Numbered from the stretch's first letter, positions 14,478-23,163 are shown. The stretch: DNA of 33,857 nt from an uncultured Bacteroidales bacterium (GCA_905234275.1 CAJOHD010000014.1:1-33857), one strand, 5' to 3'. Program-made: numbers and translations. Notes: generated from the sequence alone by a model not told the origin.

Positions 14478-15527
14478 ATGAAACTATCACAGTTTAAGTT
14501 CAATTTACCGCACGACCTCATCGCCATGTATCCGCCTAAGGAGCGCGAAGACGCCCGCATGATGGTTCTGCACCGCGACACTCAGACTATTGAGCACAAA
14601 ACATTCCGCGACATTCTCAGCTATTGCAATGCCGGCGATTTGTTCGTAATCAACAACTCACGTGTTTTCCCAGCCCGTCTCTATGGCGAGAAAGAGAAGA
14701 CCGGCGCAAAAATCGAGGTGATGCTGCTTCGTGAGCTCGACCCTGAAAGCCGTCTGTGGGATGTCCTCGTTGACCCAGCCCGTAAGATCCGTATCGGCAA
14801 CAAACTGTATTTCGGTCCGAATGACGACCTCGTGGCTGAGGTTATCGACAACACCACTTCACGTGGACGTACATTACGTTTCTTGTTCGATGGTCCGCAC
14901 GACGAGTTCAAGAAAGTCATCATGGGACTTGGTGAGACTCCACTCCCGAAAGTGATTCAGCGTCCTGTCGAGCCGGACGACGAGTTCAACTACCAGACAG
15001 TTTACGCAACACAGGAAGGCTCAGTCGCCGCTCCTACCGCAGGTATGCATTTCAGCAAGATCTTGATGAAACGGATGGAACTTCAGGATGTGAATTTCGC
15101 TGAAGTGACATTGCACACTGGCATGGGAAACTTCCGCGATATCGAAGTAGAGGATTTGACCAAACACAAGACCGACTCTGAAGAAATTGAAATCACACAA
15201 GAGACTTGCGACCTTATCAACGCGACAAAAGAGGCTAAACATAAGGTGTTTGCAGTCGGAACAACCACTTTGAAGGTTATGGAGACTGTGGTAAGCATCA
15301 CCGGAAAACTGAAACCGCTGAAAGGCTGGACTAACAAGTTCATCTTCCCGCCTTACGATTTCAACACTGCCGACGCGCTCATCACCAACTTCCACCTACC
15401 GAAATCACCGATGATGATGGAAGTGGCTGCATTTGCCGGTTACGATTTCTTAATGAAAGCTTATAAAGAAGCCGTCGCAGAGAAATACAATTTCTTCACC
15501 TACGGCGACGCAATGCTTATTTTGTAA
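14478..15527 (+). CDS. queA: S-adenosylmethionine:tRNA ribosyltransferase-isomerase QueA
   Basis: 349 aa, full length. QueA transfers and isomerises the ribosyl group of SAM onto 7-aminomethyl-7-deazaguanine at tRNA position 34, giving epoxyqueuosine. Family signatures are visible: [12 protein letters not shown] at the N-terminus, [42 protein letters not shown] and [18 protein letters not shown] near the C-terminus. It is cytosolic. It has its own promoter and is followed by a dispersed repeat before glyS. No other queuosine-biosynthesis gene was recognised in the window. Confidence 0.97.
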   Translation: MKLSQFKFNLPHDLIAMYPPKEREDARMMVLHRDTQTIEHKTFRDILSYCNAGDLFVINNSRVFPARLYGEKEKTGAKIEVMLLRELDPESRLWDVLVDPARKIRIGNKLYFGPNDDLVAEVIDNTTSRGRTLRFLFDGPHDEFKKVIMGLGETPLPKVIQRPVEPDDEFNYQTVYATQEGSVAAPTAGMHFSKILMKRMELQDVNFAEVTLHTGMGNFRDIEVEDLTKHKTDSEEIEITQETCDLINATKEAKHKVFAVGTTTLKVMETVVSITGKLKPLKGWTNKFIFPPYDFNTADALITNFHLPKSPMMMEVAAFAGYDFLMKAYKEAVAEKYNFFTYGDAMLIL

Positions 15528-15542
15528 TAAATGATTTTTACC

Positions 15543-15583
15543 GTCATTTCGACCGAAACGAAGTGAAGCGGAGAAATCTCCTG
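15543..15583. repeat. Dispersed palindromic repeat, half copy (GTCATTTCG family)
   Basis: It starts GTCATTTCGACCGAAACGAAG and ends GGAGAAATCTCCTG, the left half of the element seen complete at 20797, 23203 and 26885. It lies between queA and glyS. Confidence 0.75.
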
Positions 15584-15597
15584 TAATATAAACAATT

Positions 15598-17121
15598 ATG
15601 AATCAAGAAGAATTCTTTAAAAAGATAACATCTCACGCGAAGGAATACGGCTTCATTTTCCCTTCAAGTGATATTTACGACGGACTGGCTGCCGTTTACG
15701 ATTACGGTCAGAATGGTGTCGAACTGAAGAAAAACATCAGAGAATACTGGTGGAAAGCCATGGTGCAGATGCACGAGAACATCGTAGGTCTCGACGCTGC
15801 TATCTTCATGCACCCGACAGTGTGGAAGGCTTCAGGTCACGTTGATGCTTTCAACGACCCGATGATCGACAACAAAGACAGCAAGAAACGTTATCGCGCC
15901 GACGTTTTGGTTGAAGATTATATGGCGAAAATCGAGGAAAAAATCAACAAAGAAGTTGAAAAAGCCCAGAAACGTTTCGGCGATGCCTTCAACAAGGAAC
16001 AGTTTGTCACCACAAACGCCCGCGTCCTTGAGTGGAAGAAGGAAATCGAGACCATTAGTCACCGTCTTTATGGCGCGATGGAGAAGAACGACCTCGCCGA
16101 CATCAAGAAACTTATCGAAGACCTCGGCATCGTGTGCCCAATCAGCGGAACACGCAACTGGACAGACGTCCGTCAGTTCAATTTGATGTTTGCTACACAG
16201 ATCGGCTCGCTGGCAGAAGGCGCAAACACCATTTATCTGCGTCCTGAGACTGCACAAGGTATCTTCGTGAACTACCTCAACGTGCAGAAGACCGGCAGAA
16301 TGAAGATTCCGTTCGGTATTGCCCAGACAGGTAAGGCATTCCGTAACGAAATCGTCGCCCGTCAGTTCATCTTCCGTATGAGAGAGTTCGAACAGATGGA
16401 GATGCAGTTCTTCGTACGTCCTGGTACCGAGATGGAATGGTTCAAGAAATGGAAGGAAGAGCGTCTGAACTGGCACCTCTCACTGGGTATCCCAGCTGAA
16501 AACTATCGTTTCCACGACCACGAGAAACTCGCTCACTATGCAAACGCTGCAACCGATATCGAGTTTAACTTCCCATTCGGTTTCAAAGAATTGGAAGGCG
16601 TTCACAGCCGCACTGACTACGACCTCAGCCGTCACGCCGAGTTCTCAGGTAAGAAGCTGCAATACTTCGACCCGGAGACCAACGAGAGCTACACTCCATA
16701 CGTCATCGAGACATCAATCGGTTTGGACCGTATGTTCCTCGCGATGTTCAGCTACGCCTACACTGAGGAGAAACTCGAAGACGGCAGCGAGCGTGTTGTG
16801 ATGAAGCTGCCTCCAATTCTCGCACCTTACAAAGTGGCTATCTTGCCTCTCGTTAAGAAAGACGGACTTCCGGAGAAGGCTCGCGAGATTATGGACAGCC
16901 TGCAGTACGACTTCATGTGCCAGTACGAAGAGAAAGACTCTATCGGAAAACGTTATCGCCGTCAGGATGCTATCGGTACACCTCTCTGCGTTACCGTTGA
17001 TAATCAGACACTTGAAGACAACACAGTGACAGTCCGCGACCGCGACACCATGGAGCAGATCCGCGTGAACGTAGCCGAACTTCACGAAATCATCAGAAAG
17101 AAAATTTCTCCAAAGAAATAA
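15598..17121 (+). CDS. glyS: Glycine--tRNA ligase (single-chain class II type)
   Basis: 507 aa. It attaches glycine to tRNA-Gly in the cytosol using ATP. It is the alpha2, eukaryote/archaea-like type rather than the two-subunit bacterial type. Seen in order: the N-terminal FPSSDIYDGLAAVYDYGQNGV; HPTVWKASGHVDAFNDPM; class II motif 2 region (YLRPETAQGIFVNY, GIAQTGKAFRNEI, RMREFEQMEMQFF); motif 3 (VIETSIGLDRMFLAMF); and a C-terminal anticodon-binding domain (VAILPLVKKDGLPEKAREI). Codon use is visibly more GC-rich than in the flanking envelope genes, as expected for a highly expressed gene. It begins an operon: the next gene starts 2 bp after its stop. Confidence 0.97.
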   Translation: MNQEEFFKKITSHAKEYGFIFPSSDIYDGLAAVYDYGQNGVELKKNIREYWWKAMVQMHENIVGLDAAIFMHPTVWKASGHVDAFNDPMIDNKDSKKRYRADVLVEDYMAKIEEKINKEVEKAQKRFGDAFNKEQFVTTNARVLEWKKEIETISHRLYGAMEKNDLADIKKLIEDLGIVCPISGTRNWTDVRQFNLMFATQIGSLAEGANTIYLRPETAQGIFVNYLNVQKTGRMKIPFGIAQTGKAFRNEIVARQFIFRMREFEQMEMQFFVRPGTEMEWFKKWKEERLNWHLSLGIPAENYRFHDHEKLAHYANAATDIEFNFPFGFKELEGVHSRTDYDLSRHAEFSGKKLQYFDPETNESYTPYVIETSIGLDRMFLAMFSYAYTEEKLEDGSERVVMKLPPILAPYKVAILPLVKKDGLPEKAREIMDSLQYDFMCQYEEKDSIGKRYRRQDAIGTPLCVTVDNQTLEDNTVTVRDRDTMEQIRVNVAELHEIIRKKISPKK

Positions 17122-17123
17122 AA

Positions 17124-18266
17124 ATGGACATTAGCGCTTATCTCAATCCCGTTAAGGAAGAAGTAGTTGAAAACTGCCATCTGACACATAAAAAACAGCT
17201 TGGCAACACTATTACAATCTTTAAAAAAGAAGAAGATTTTCCGAATTTGGAAGGTTTTCAAGTGGCTATCCTTGGAGTTGAGGAAGAACGCTATGCCGTT
17301 GACAATGAAGGATGTAAGGCTGCTCCGGATGCTATTCGACATGCCTTATATCCTTTGTTTAACCATTGGCCCGATTTGAACATTGTCGACCTCGGCAATG
17401 TGAAGTCAGGTTTGAGGGTTGAGGACACCTACTATGCGCTGAGCGAGGTGTTTCTGACGCTTTTGAAGCATCATATCGTGCCAATTATCTTGGGTGGAAG
17501 TCAGGATTTGACATATCCTATTTATCAGGTTTACGAAAACACTGGTAAGTTGGTGAATATCACTGCGGTAGACCCACGTTTTGATATCGGTGAAGAAGGA
17601 GAAAGCATCAATTCAGAGTCGTATCTGAGTCATATCATCCTTCATAAACCAAACTATCTGTTCAACTACACAAATATCGGTTATCAGACGTATTACATTG
17701 ATAATGAGAATATTAGTCTGATGAAACAGCTTTTGTTCGATATCTATCGTTTGGGAACAATAAAAAATCGTGCCGAATTGACAGAGCCTTTATTAAGAAG
17801 TGCCGATATCATCACCATCGACGCTGCTGCTTTCTGTGCAGCCGATGTGCCCGGTGTGAAACGCAGCTCGCCAAACGGATTGAGTAGTGAAGATGGTTGC
17901 AAGATGGCTCGTTACGCAGGATTGAACCAGAAACTTACCTCAATAGGATTTTTCAATTACAATCCTCAATACGATATCAACTATCAGAGTGCCAACAACT
18001 TAGCTGAGATGATCTGGTATTTCATGGAGGGCTTCTCGTTAAGACAAAACGACACTCCTACCGATGAAAACCGTGACGATTTCACCAAATACATCGTGCG
18101 GTTGGAGGACTACGATGAACTCATCTTCCTTTGCCATAAAGCAACTGGAAAATGGTGGATGGAAATATCCGGACACTTTATTCCATGTTCGAAATCAGAT
18201 TATGATATGGCGATGAGGAATGAATTACCCGACAGATGGTGGCAGTTTTATCAAAAATTGATGTAA
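17124..18266 (+). CDS. Arginase/ureohydrolase-fold protein with degenerate metal site, 380 aa
   Basis: The ureohydrolase fold is recognisable (GVEEERYAVDNEGCKAAPDAIRHAL, IILGGSQDLTYP, ITAVDPRFDIG, ITIDAAAFCAADVPG, GLSSEDG), but the binuclear manganese ligands are not kept. The usual GGxH is GGSQ (Gln127), DAHxD is DPRFD (Arg152 for His), and the DxD of the third motif is DAA (Asp233, Ala235). At least three of the six ligands are therefore missing. Members of this Bacteroidota subfamily tend to be annotated as formimidoylglutamase or arginase. I infer loss or change of activity, perhaps a structural or binding role. It is co-transcribed with glyS (2-bp gap) and the channel gene (1-bp gap). 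No histidine- or arginine-catabolism genes adjoin it. Confidence 0.8.
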   Translation: MDISAYLNPVKEEVVENCHLTHKKQLGNTITIFKKEEDFPNLEGFQVAILGVEEERYAVDNEGCKAAPDAIRHALYPLFNHWPDLNIVDLGNVKSGLRVEDTYYALSEVFLTLLKHHIVPIILGGSQDLTYPIYQVYENTGKLVNITAVDPRFDIGEEGESINSESYLSHIILHKPNYLFNYTNIGYQTYYIDNENISLMKQLLFDIYRLGTIKNRAELTEPLLRSADIITIDAAAFCAADVPGVKRSSPNGLSSEDGCKMARYAGLNQKLTSIGFFNYNPQYDINYQSANNLAEMIWYFMEGFSLRQNDTPTDENRDDFTKYIVRLEDYDELIFLCHKATGKWWMEISGHFIPCSKSDYDMAMRNELPDRWWQFYQKLM

Positions 18267-18267
18267 T

Positions 18268-19020
18268 ATGAACAGAGAGAAATTACTTTCAATCATTGAG
18301 CCAAGCTACGACAAAAACACTCCTTTTATAAGTCATCTATACGACATTTTCATGTTTTTGATGATAGTCATAAGCCTTATTCCGCTTATGTACAGAGGTG
18401 AGTCGATCATGTTTTATCTGTTTGAAAAAATTTCTGTCTCTGCATTCATCATCGATTATATTTTACGCTGGATAACGGCCGACATCAAGTATCCTGAAAA
18501 AAAGAAATGGGTTGCCTTTGTTACATATCCATTCACTGTTATCGCTATAATTGATTTGCTGTCAATTTTGCCGGCTTTAGGACTCTTACACAGATCGTTG
18601 AAGGCTTTGCGAGTGATACGCGTGTTCATGCTTGTCAGGATTATACGTCTGATACGTTATATGAAGCGTATTTGGACACTACTTTATGTTTTGAAGAAAG
18701 AACGCGTAGTTTTGCTTACAGTGTTGGCAATTGCGATGTTTTATATCTTTGCGACAGCTTTAATAATGTACAACGTTGAAATGTATCGTGAACTGCCTGA
18801 TGGAAGTTTGGTTTTCGAATCGTTTTTAGACGCTTTGTATTGGTCGACCACCACTTTAACCACCATCGGATATGGCGATATCTACCCTGTTTCCGATGTC
18901 GGTAAAATCATTACCATAATATCATCAATCCTTGGTGTTGCTATAATAGCTCTGCCGACTGGTGTTATCACAGCAGGATATCTTGATGAGCTCAGAAAAT
19001 ACAGAAAAGATAAAGAATGA
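18268..19020 (+). CDS. Voltage-gated-type potassium channel, 250 aa
   Basis: Six-transmembrane Kv-like ion transporter of the inner membrane. The selectivity filter TTIGYGD (Thr199-Asp204) is canonical for K+. S4 at about residues 108-131 carries regularly spaced Arg/Lys (R109, K112, R115, R118, R124, R127, R130), so voltage sensitivity is plausible. The pore helix and S6 follow (YWSTTTLTTIGYGDIYPVSDVG, IISSILGVAIIALPTGVITAGY). There is no cyclic-nucleotide or RCK domain; only a short charged tail. It is the third gene of the glyS operon, 1 bp after the arginase-like gene, and converges on ruvC. Confidence 0.93.
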   Translation: MNREKLLSIIEPSYDKNTPFISHLYDIFMFLMIVISLIPLMYRGESIMFYLFEKISVSAFIIDYILRWITADIKYPEKKKWVAFVTYPFTVIAIIDLLSILPALGLLHRSLKALRVIRVFMLVRIIRLIRYMKRIWTLLYVLKKERVVLLTVLAIAMFYIFATALIMYNVEMYRELPDGSLVFESFLDALYWSTTTLTTIGYGDIYPVSDVGKIITIISSILGVAIIALPTGVITAGYLDELRKYRKDKE

Positions 19021-19025
19021 CAATC

Positions 19026-19092
19026 GTCATTTCGACCGAAGCGGAGACCTGAGCGAAGCGAAAGCATTCACATTTGGTGAATAAATCTCCTG
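19026..19092. repeat. Dispersed palindromic repeat, diverged copy
   Basis: It begins GTCATTTCGACCGAAGCGGAG and ends AAATCTCCTG, with an expanded GAGCGAAGCGAAAGC middle. It fills the 76-bp gap between the convergent channel and ruvC genes and may serve as a bidirectional terminator. Confidence 0.7.
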
Positions 19093-19096
19093 TATG

Positions 19097-19690
19097 TTAT
19101 AGTTTCTTCTCAGGATTCTGTTGTAAAAACGCTTCCCAACTGTTAAAAGATTTCTTTCCTTTCGGGATTTTTGGAAGTTTCGATTCACTAGTGCCTCCAA
19201 CTATGTTCAGTTGGTTTTGGAAACTGTGGCAAACAGCAGCAGCCATTGCGTCGGTAGCGTCAAGATAATCAGGATGTTCGGTGAAATTGCAAAGTTTTTG
19301 CACCATTGCGGCTACTTGTTCCTTTGATGCGGCTCCGTTTCCTGTTATCGACTGTTTGATTTTACGCGGAGAATACTCAAAAATCGGGATGTCACGATAT
19401 AATGCGGCTGCCATTGCGACACCTTGAGCTCGACCCAACTTCAACATTGACTGCACGTTTTTTCCGAAGAAAGGAGCCTCGATAGCAAGCTCGTCAGGAT
19501 GATATTCATCGATGATTTCGAGAACGCGCTCAAAGATTTTACGAAGCTTAAGTGCTTGATTTTCAAGCTTACTGAGTTTCAAAACACCCATACGAATCAT
19601 GCTCAACTCCTTCCCTCTTTGAAGGATGAGACCATAACCCATCACCATCGTTCCAGGGTCGATACCCAATATTATTCTATCAGTTTTCAA
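19097..19690 (-). CDS. ruvC: Crossover junction endodeoxyribonuclease RuvC
   Basis: 197 aa. RuvC cuts Holliday junctions as a dimer with RuvAB. The acidic catalytic residues are in place: the first Asp in LGIDPGTMVMGYG (Asp11), Glu in IEAPFFGKN, and the late aspartates in DYLDATDAMAAAVCH. The start codon is TTG (19690-19688); the next in-frame ATG would remove the GIDPG motif, so TTG is required. The C-terminus is 20-30 residues longer than in many RuvC proteins. It is divergent from the flippase-like gene, with only 23 bp between the start codons. Confidence 0.96.
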   Translation of the reverse strand: MKTDRIILGIDPGTMVMGYGLILQRGKELSMIRMGVLKLSKLENQALKLRKIFERVLEIIDEYHPDELAIEAPFFGKNVQSMLKLGRAQGVAMAAALYRDIPIFEYSPRKIKQSITGNGAASKEQVAAMVQKLCNFTEHPDYLDATDAMAAAVCHSFQNQLNIVGGTSESKLPKIPKGKKSFNSWEAFLQQNPEKKL

Positions 19691-19697
19691 AATTTAT

Positions 19698-19705
19698 TAT
19701 CTTTG
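19698..19705 (+). promoter_or_regulatory. -7 box (TATCTTTG) of the flippase-like gene
   Basis: The box ends only 8 bp before the ATG at 19714, predicting a leader of about 5 nt. Either initiation is nearly leaderless, or the true start is the ATG at 19744. No -33 TTG is visible. Confidence 0.5.
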
Positions 19706-19713
19706 CAGTCGAA

Positions 19714-20712
19714 ATGAGTGCTAATTCCCATAACGCAAAAATAATGAAAATCGCTGAGATGGCGATAAAAATTCTCATTGTCCTTGCCGGATGTTGGATT
19801 CTCTATGTGAAAATCATTAAGAATCAAGACCTTACAGAGATGTGGGACTCGGTGAAAACGTCGTTCTCATCCACAAAAAATGTGCTTCTGATGGTCTTGG
19901 CGTTCGTTTTGATGCCTGTCAATATGGCGTTTGAGACCCGAAAATGGCAAAAATCGATACTTCCGGTAGAAAGAGTTCCATTTAGGAAGGCTTATACGGC
20001 AATTTTCACAGGAATCACTGCAGGAATGATGTTTCCGAACCGCACCGGCGACTTCCTAGGGCGCATTTTCATACTTGAAAAAGGCAACAGAATCAAGGCG
20101 GCGATGCTCACTTTTGTTGGAAACATCGCGCAGATGCTGGTCACAGTGAGTCTTGGCTGCATCGCGTGGATTTTCTTTGCGCAAGAAAACTATTATGTGC
20201 TTGTTTTATCATTGATTATCATTGTTTTAGGATATTTATTGTATTTCAATATCCATATTTTGAGGCATCTTCAGCGGTTGATTCCGAAGAAATGGCGTCC
20301 GCAGGCAGAGAAATATATGGAGATTTTCGGCGGTTATTCCACAAAAGATTTGGCTGTGATTTTGCTTATAGCCGTTGGAAAATATGTGGTGTATTCGTTC
20401 CAATTCGTGCTGCTGATATGGGCTTTCGACGTGCCGCTCAACTATTTCGAGGCGATGATTCCAATAATGATTACATACCTTTTGATGACGGTGATACCGT
20501 ATATCACAATCACTGAAATTGCGGTACGCGGCGGCGTTTGCATCTCTGTTTTTGAGGCATGGCTGGGTATCAAAGGCATCAGCACATCGTTTACGATGAT
20601 GGTGTTTTCGGCGAGCACCATGCTTTGGCTGTATAATCTGGCGATTCCGGCGGTCGTCGGACTGTTTTTCATCAGGAAATTGAAATTTATAAGGAGCAGT
20701 TATGAGTCTTGA
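19714..20712 (+). CDS. Flippase-like polytopic membrane protein (LPG synthase TM/UPF0104 type), 332 aa
   Basis: Eight or so transmembrane helices with the family pattern of PF03706: WDSVKTSFSSTKNVLLMVLAFVLMPVNMAFETRKWQ..., TAIFTGITAGMMFPNRTGDFLGRIFIL with conserved GD-R, and a late EIAVRGG...FEAWLG segment. Members move or modify lipid-linked sugars or phospholipids; those next to GT2 genes are often thought to flip the product lipid. The next gene, a GT2 glycosyltransferase, overlaps its end by 11 bp, supporting joint action on an envelope lipid or glycan. An alternative start at 19744 (MKIAEMAIKIL) would fit the -7 box position better. Confidence 0.85.
   Translation: MSANSHNAKIMKIAEMAIKILIVLAGCWILYVKIIKNQDLTEMWDSVKTSFSSTKNVLLMVLAFVLMPVNMAFETRKWQKSILPVERVPFRKAYTAIFTGITAGMMFPNRTGDFLGRIFILEKGNRIKAAMLTFVGNIAQMLVTVSLGCIAWIFFAQENYYVLVLSLIIIVLGYLLYFNIHILRHLQRLIPKKWRPQAEKYMEIFGGYSTKDLAVILLIAVGKYVVYSFQFVLLIWAFDVPLNYFEAMIPIMITYLLMTVIPYITITEIAVRGGVCISVFEAWLGIKGISTSFTMMVFSASTMLWLYNLAIPAVVGLFFIRKLKFIRSSYES
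20691..20696 (+). promoter_or_regulatory. Shine-Dalgarno of the GT2 gene
   Basis: AAGGAG lies 5 bp before the ATG at 20702, inside the upstream flippase-like gene. It fixes the start of the overlapping glycosyltransferase gene; such a clear site is uncommon in this window. Confidence 0.7.
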
Positions 20713-21877
20713 GACAATCCATATCTTATTGAATATCATAATGATATTCGCCGCGTTGTATTTGATTTGCATCGGGGCGTTCACGTATGGGCTCTCGTCA
20801 TTTCGACTGGAGCGTAGCGGAATGGAGAAATCTCCTGCAAACAATGAAACGTTAAAAAAGGATTTCTCGACTTCGCTCGAAATGACGGGTGTTTCCGTTC
20901 TTATTGCGGCAAGAAACGAAGGTTCAAACATCGAAAAACTACTCCAATCTCTTTATAATCAAACATTTAGTAAAGAAAAATTTGAGGTAATTCTTGTTGA
21001 CGACCATTCGGTTGACGAGACCTTTAATGTCTCCGAGAACTTCCGAGTTCTCCATCCTGAAATGAACTTAAAATTGCTAAAAGCAACCGGTTCCGGCAAG
21101 AAGCAAGCCATTTCGCAAGCTTTGCATGCTGCTGAAAATGAACTGGTTATGGTCACTGATGCCGACTGCGAGTTACCACAGCGTTGGATAGAAGTGATGG
21201 TCAATTATTTTGCGAAAAACGACCTGAAAATGTTACTCGGCCCGGTGCTTTTGGCACCAGCTAACACTTTGTTTGAAAAGTTGCAAGTGCTTGAACATCT
21301 GAGTCTTATCGCGAGCACTGCAGGTTCAGCAGCCATCGGGATGCCGGTGATGTGCAACGGGGCTAATATGATGTACGACCGCAAGTCGGCTCTTGATGTT
21401 GAAAAATATCGTACCGACATGAAAATCGCTTCAGGCGACGACATGTTCCTGATGGAGCAATTCATTAAACATTATGGAAGTCAATCGGTAAAGTTTTTAC
21501 TTGACAATGAGGCGATTGTGAAGACATCTACGATGCCTAATCTGAAGGCGTTTTTCCGTCAAAGGAAACGTTGGGCTTCAAAAACTAAGGCTTATACAAA
21601 CTGGAAAATCATCGCCACGGCGCTCATCGTTTTGCTATTCAATCTCAGCATCGTTTTCTTCTTTGTGGCAGGCTTTTTCATGCCGGTTTTCTGGGTTTTC
21701 TTCGTGCTTTACGTCATCATGAAAACCCTCATCGACTTGCCGATTTTACGCCGAATCACACATTTTATGAAACAGCATAAACTCCTCCGCTGGATGTTCC
21801 CGTTGGAGTTCATTTATCCGTTTTACGTTGTGTTTACAGCGTTTTCGGGGTTGTTTACAAATGTTAAATGGAAGTAA
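20702..21877 (+). CDS. GT2 family glycosyltransferase with an in-frame dispersed-repeat insertion, 391 aa
   Basis: Membrane-bound inverting glycosyltransferase. An N-terminal helix (about 6-29) is followed by residues 32-62, which are encoded entirely by a 90-bp dispersed palindromic repeat. The GT-A domain starts VSVLIAARNE (64-73), with VDDHSVDET, the DAD-like VTDADCE metal motif, GDDMFL and the R-R-W product motif (RQRKRWASK) at about residue 280. Two or three C-terminal helices follow. The sugar donor and acceptor are unknown; the order with the flippase-like gene suggests lipid-linked glycan work. The repeat keeps the frame open and lies in the linker between helix and catalytic domain, so the enzyme is probably still functional. 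The 3' end overlaps convergent elbB by 14 bp. Confidence 0.9.
   Translation: MSLETIHILLNIIMIFAALYLICIGAFTYGLSSFRLERSGMEKSPANNETLKKDFSTSLEMTGVSVLIAARNEGSNIEKLLQSLYNQTFSKEKFEVILVDDHSVDETFNVSENFRVLHPEMNLKLLKATGSGKKQAISQALHAAENELVMVTDADCELPQRWIEVMVNYFAKNDLKMLLGPVLLAPANTLFEKLQVLEHLSLIASTAGSAAIGMPVMCNGANMMYDRKSALDVEKYRTDMKIASGDDMFLMEQFIKHYGSQSVKFLLDNEAIVKTSTMPNLKAFFRQRKRWASKTKAYTNWKIIATALIVLLFNLSIVFFFVAGFFMPVFWVFFVLYVIMKTLIDLPILRRITHFMKQHKLLRWMFPLEFIYPFYVVFTAFSGLFTNVKWK
20797..20886. repeat. Dispersed palindromic repeat inserted inside the GT2 gene
   Basis: Runs from GTCATTTCGACTGGAGCG to CTCGAAATGAC with inverted ends. It is exactly 90 bp (30 codons) and has no in-frame stop. It is the same element found in intergenic copies at 23203-23313 and 26885-26989. 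Confidence 0.85.
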
Positions 21878-22514
21878 TCATTGCTTCAACCAGATTCCAC
21901 GCCCCTTGATAAACATCTTTTAATGTTGCGTCGAGCATGAAGCATGGAGTTGAATAAATTTTGTTTTCTTTGTCAATAGCAACTCCACCATGAGTGGTTT
22001 CGGTGTGTTTGCAGCCTATAATTGGGAGTTCTTTTGCTTGGCGACAATTGCCGCTTCCCATTGTAACGTTGACGTTTCCGAGGACTTTAGCAACCATCAA
22101 TGGGGCGATGCACATTGCTCCTATCGGCTTACCTTGAGCGTGGATGTCTTTGATGGCTTTCTCAACTTCTTTATTGACCTTAAAATTTATGCCGTCATGG
22201 GCGTAAGTGAAGATGTTTTTTGCAGCTCCACTGCCACCAGGGAACAGCAAAGCATCGAAATCGTTAGCATTAAATCTGCTTAATGGCAATATTTTTCCAC
22301 GCACGATACGAGCTGCTTCAACCATCATGTTGCGCTTTTCGTTTGTGCGCTGTCCTGTCACATGGTTGCAAACTTCAAATTGATTTTCATCTGGCGCAAA
22401 TGCTTGATATTCAATATTATGCTGGTCGAGAGCCAGTAATAATGTCACGGTCTCGTTGATTTCCGATCCGTCCATGGTGCCACATCCGGCAAGAATAACT
22501 GCTACTTTTTTCAT
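21864..22514 (-). CDS. elbB: ElbB-type isoprenoid biosynthesis glyoxalase
   Basis: 216 aa, DJ-1/PfpI superfamily (class I glutamine-amidotransferase-like fold). Characteristic ElbB wording: VILAGCGTMDGSEINETVTLL at the N-terminus, TGQRTNEKRNMMVEAARIVRG, LLFPGGSGAAKN, the nucleophile elbow IGAMCIAP (conserved Cys), and THGGVAIDKENKIYSTPCFM. E. coli ElbB has weak glyoxalase activity and was linked to isoprenoid synthesis; its true role is unsettled. It is downstream of cvpA with a 13-bp gap, so probably one transcript, and its last 14 bp overlap the convergent GT2 gene. Confidence 0.93.
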   Translation of the reverse strand: MKKVAVILAGCGTMDGSEINETVTLLLALDQHNIEYQAFAPDENQFEVCNHVTGQRTNEKRNMMVEAARIVRGKILPLSRFNANDFDALLFPGGSGAAKNIFTYAHDGINFKVNKEVEKAIKDIHAQGKPIGAMCIAPLMVAKVLGNVNVTMGSGNCRQAKELPIIGCKHTETTHGGVAIDKENKIYSTPCFMLDATLKDVYQGAWNLVEAMITSI

Positions 22515-22527
22515 AACGTTTTAGCGA

Positions 22528-23091
22528 TTAAATGACATCATCAACGATGTCGTCAACATCATCTTTTTTGAACTTTTTCTCGATTTTTTTGTACTCTTCA
22601 TCAATCTTGTTGATCCAACCGTCTTTGTTGTCGTAAATCCAAGCGGCAACCTTCTCAGAATTTTTGTAAAGCTTTGATCCTTCGCGAGTTTCATCGTCTA
22701 CAACATCTTTAATTCCAAAGAAATCGAGAAGCAAAATCAACACTCCGACAAGCAGAAAACCTTTGGCAATGCCAAATACAACTCCTCCAAGTTTATCGAT
22801 AAAACCAAGTCTTATCGACTCAATCAGATTTGCCAACATATTTCCTAACCAATTGATCAACAACGCTAAAGCGATGAAAACCAATATGAAAGAAATCACA
22901 GCCATCCATTCAGGACTTACATTGATGATGTTTCCGAGCCATTTACCAACCATATCGGAAAGCTTGATGGCGCCGTAAATGCCACCGATGAAAGCCGCAA
23001 GTGAGAACGCTTCTCTGATGATGCCGTTTCGAAGTCCGACAATCGCAAAGAGAATCAATATGATACCGATGATAATGTCCAAGTAATTCAT
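22528..23091 (-). CDS. CvpA-family membrane protein, 187 aa
   Basis: Inner-membrane protein with four hydrophobic helices (about 3-25, 28-47, 62-85, 99-125) matching the CvpA/colicin V production family: MNYLDIIIGIILILFAIVGLRNG, REAFSLAAFIGGIYGA, and DKLGGVVFGIAKGFLLVGVL. In E. coli CvpA is needed for colicin V export and envelope stress tolerance; in Bacteroidota its role is unknown. The C-terminal 50 residues are highly charged (KKIEKKFKKDDVDDIVDD). It is first in a unit with elbB and shares a palindromic divergent promoter region with glnS. Confidence 0.9.
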   Translation of the reverse strand: MNYLDIIIGIILILFAIVGLRNGIIREAFSLAAFIGGIYGAIKLSDMVGKWLGNIINVSPEWMAVISFILVFIALALLINWLGNMLANLIESIRLGFIDKLGGVVFGIAKGFLLVGVLILLLDFFGIKDVVDDETREGSKLYKNSEKVAAWIYDNKDGWINKIDEEYKKIEKKFKKDDVDDIVDDVI

Positions 23092-23163
23092 GTTTTTTTA
23101 TGTATTTAATGTTAAAACAGGGTGTAAAATTACAAAAAATTAAAAAAATGTATGAAAATTTTC

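Noticed and set aside
15832..16476. 214-codon minus-strand frame
   Set aside because: Antisense of glyS, whose codon pattern leaves that frame open; the glyS protein is fully conserved.
17124..18266. Functional formimidoylglutamase of a histidine-use operon
   Set aside because: Metal ligands are missing and no hut genes adjoin.
20236..20931. 231-codon minus-strand frame
   Set aside because: Antisense of the flippase-like and GT2 genes and of the repeat; not protein-like in composition.
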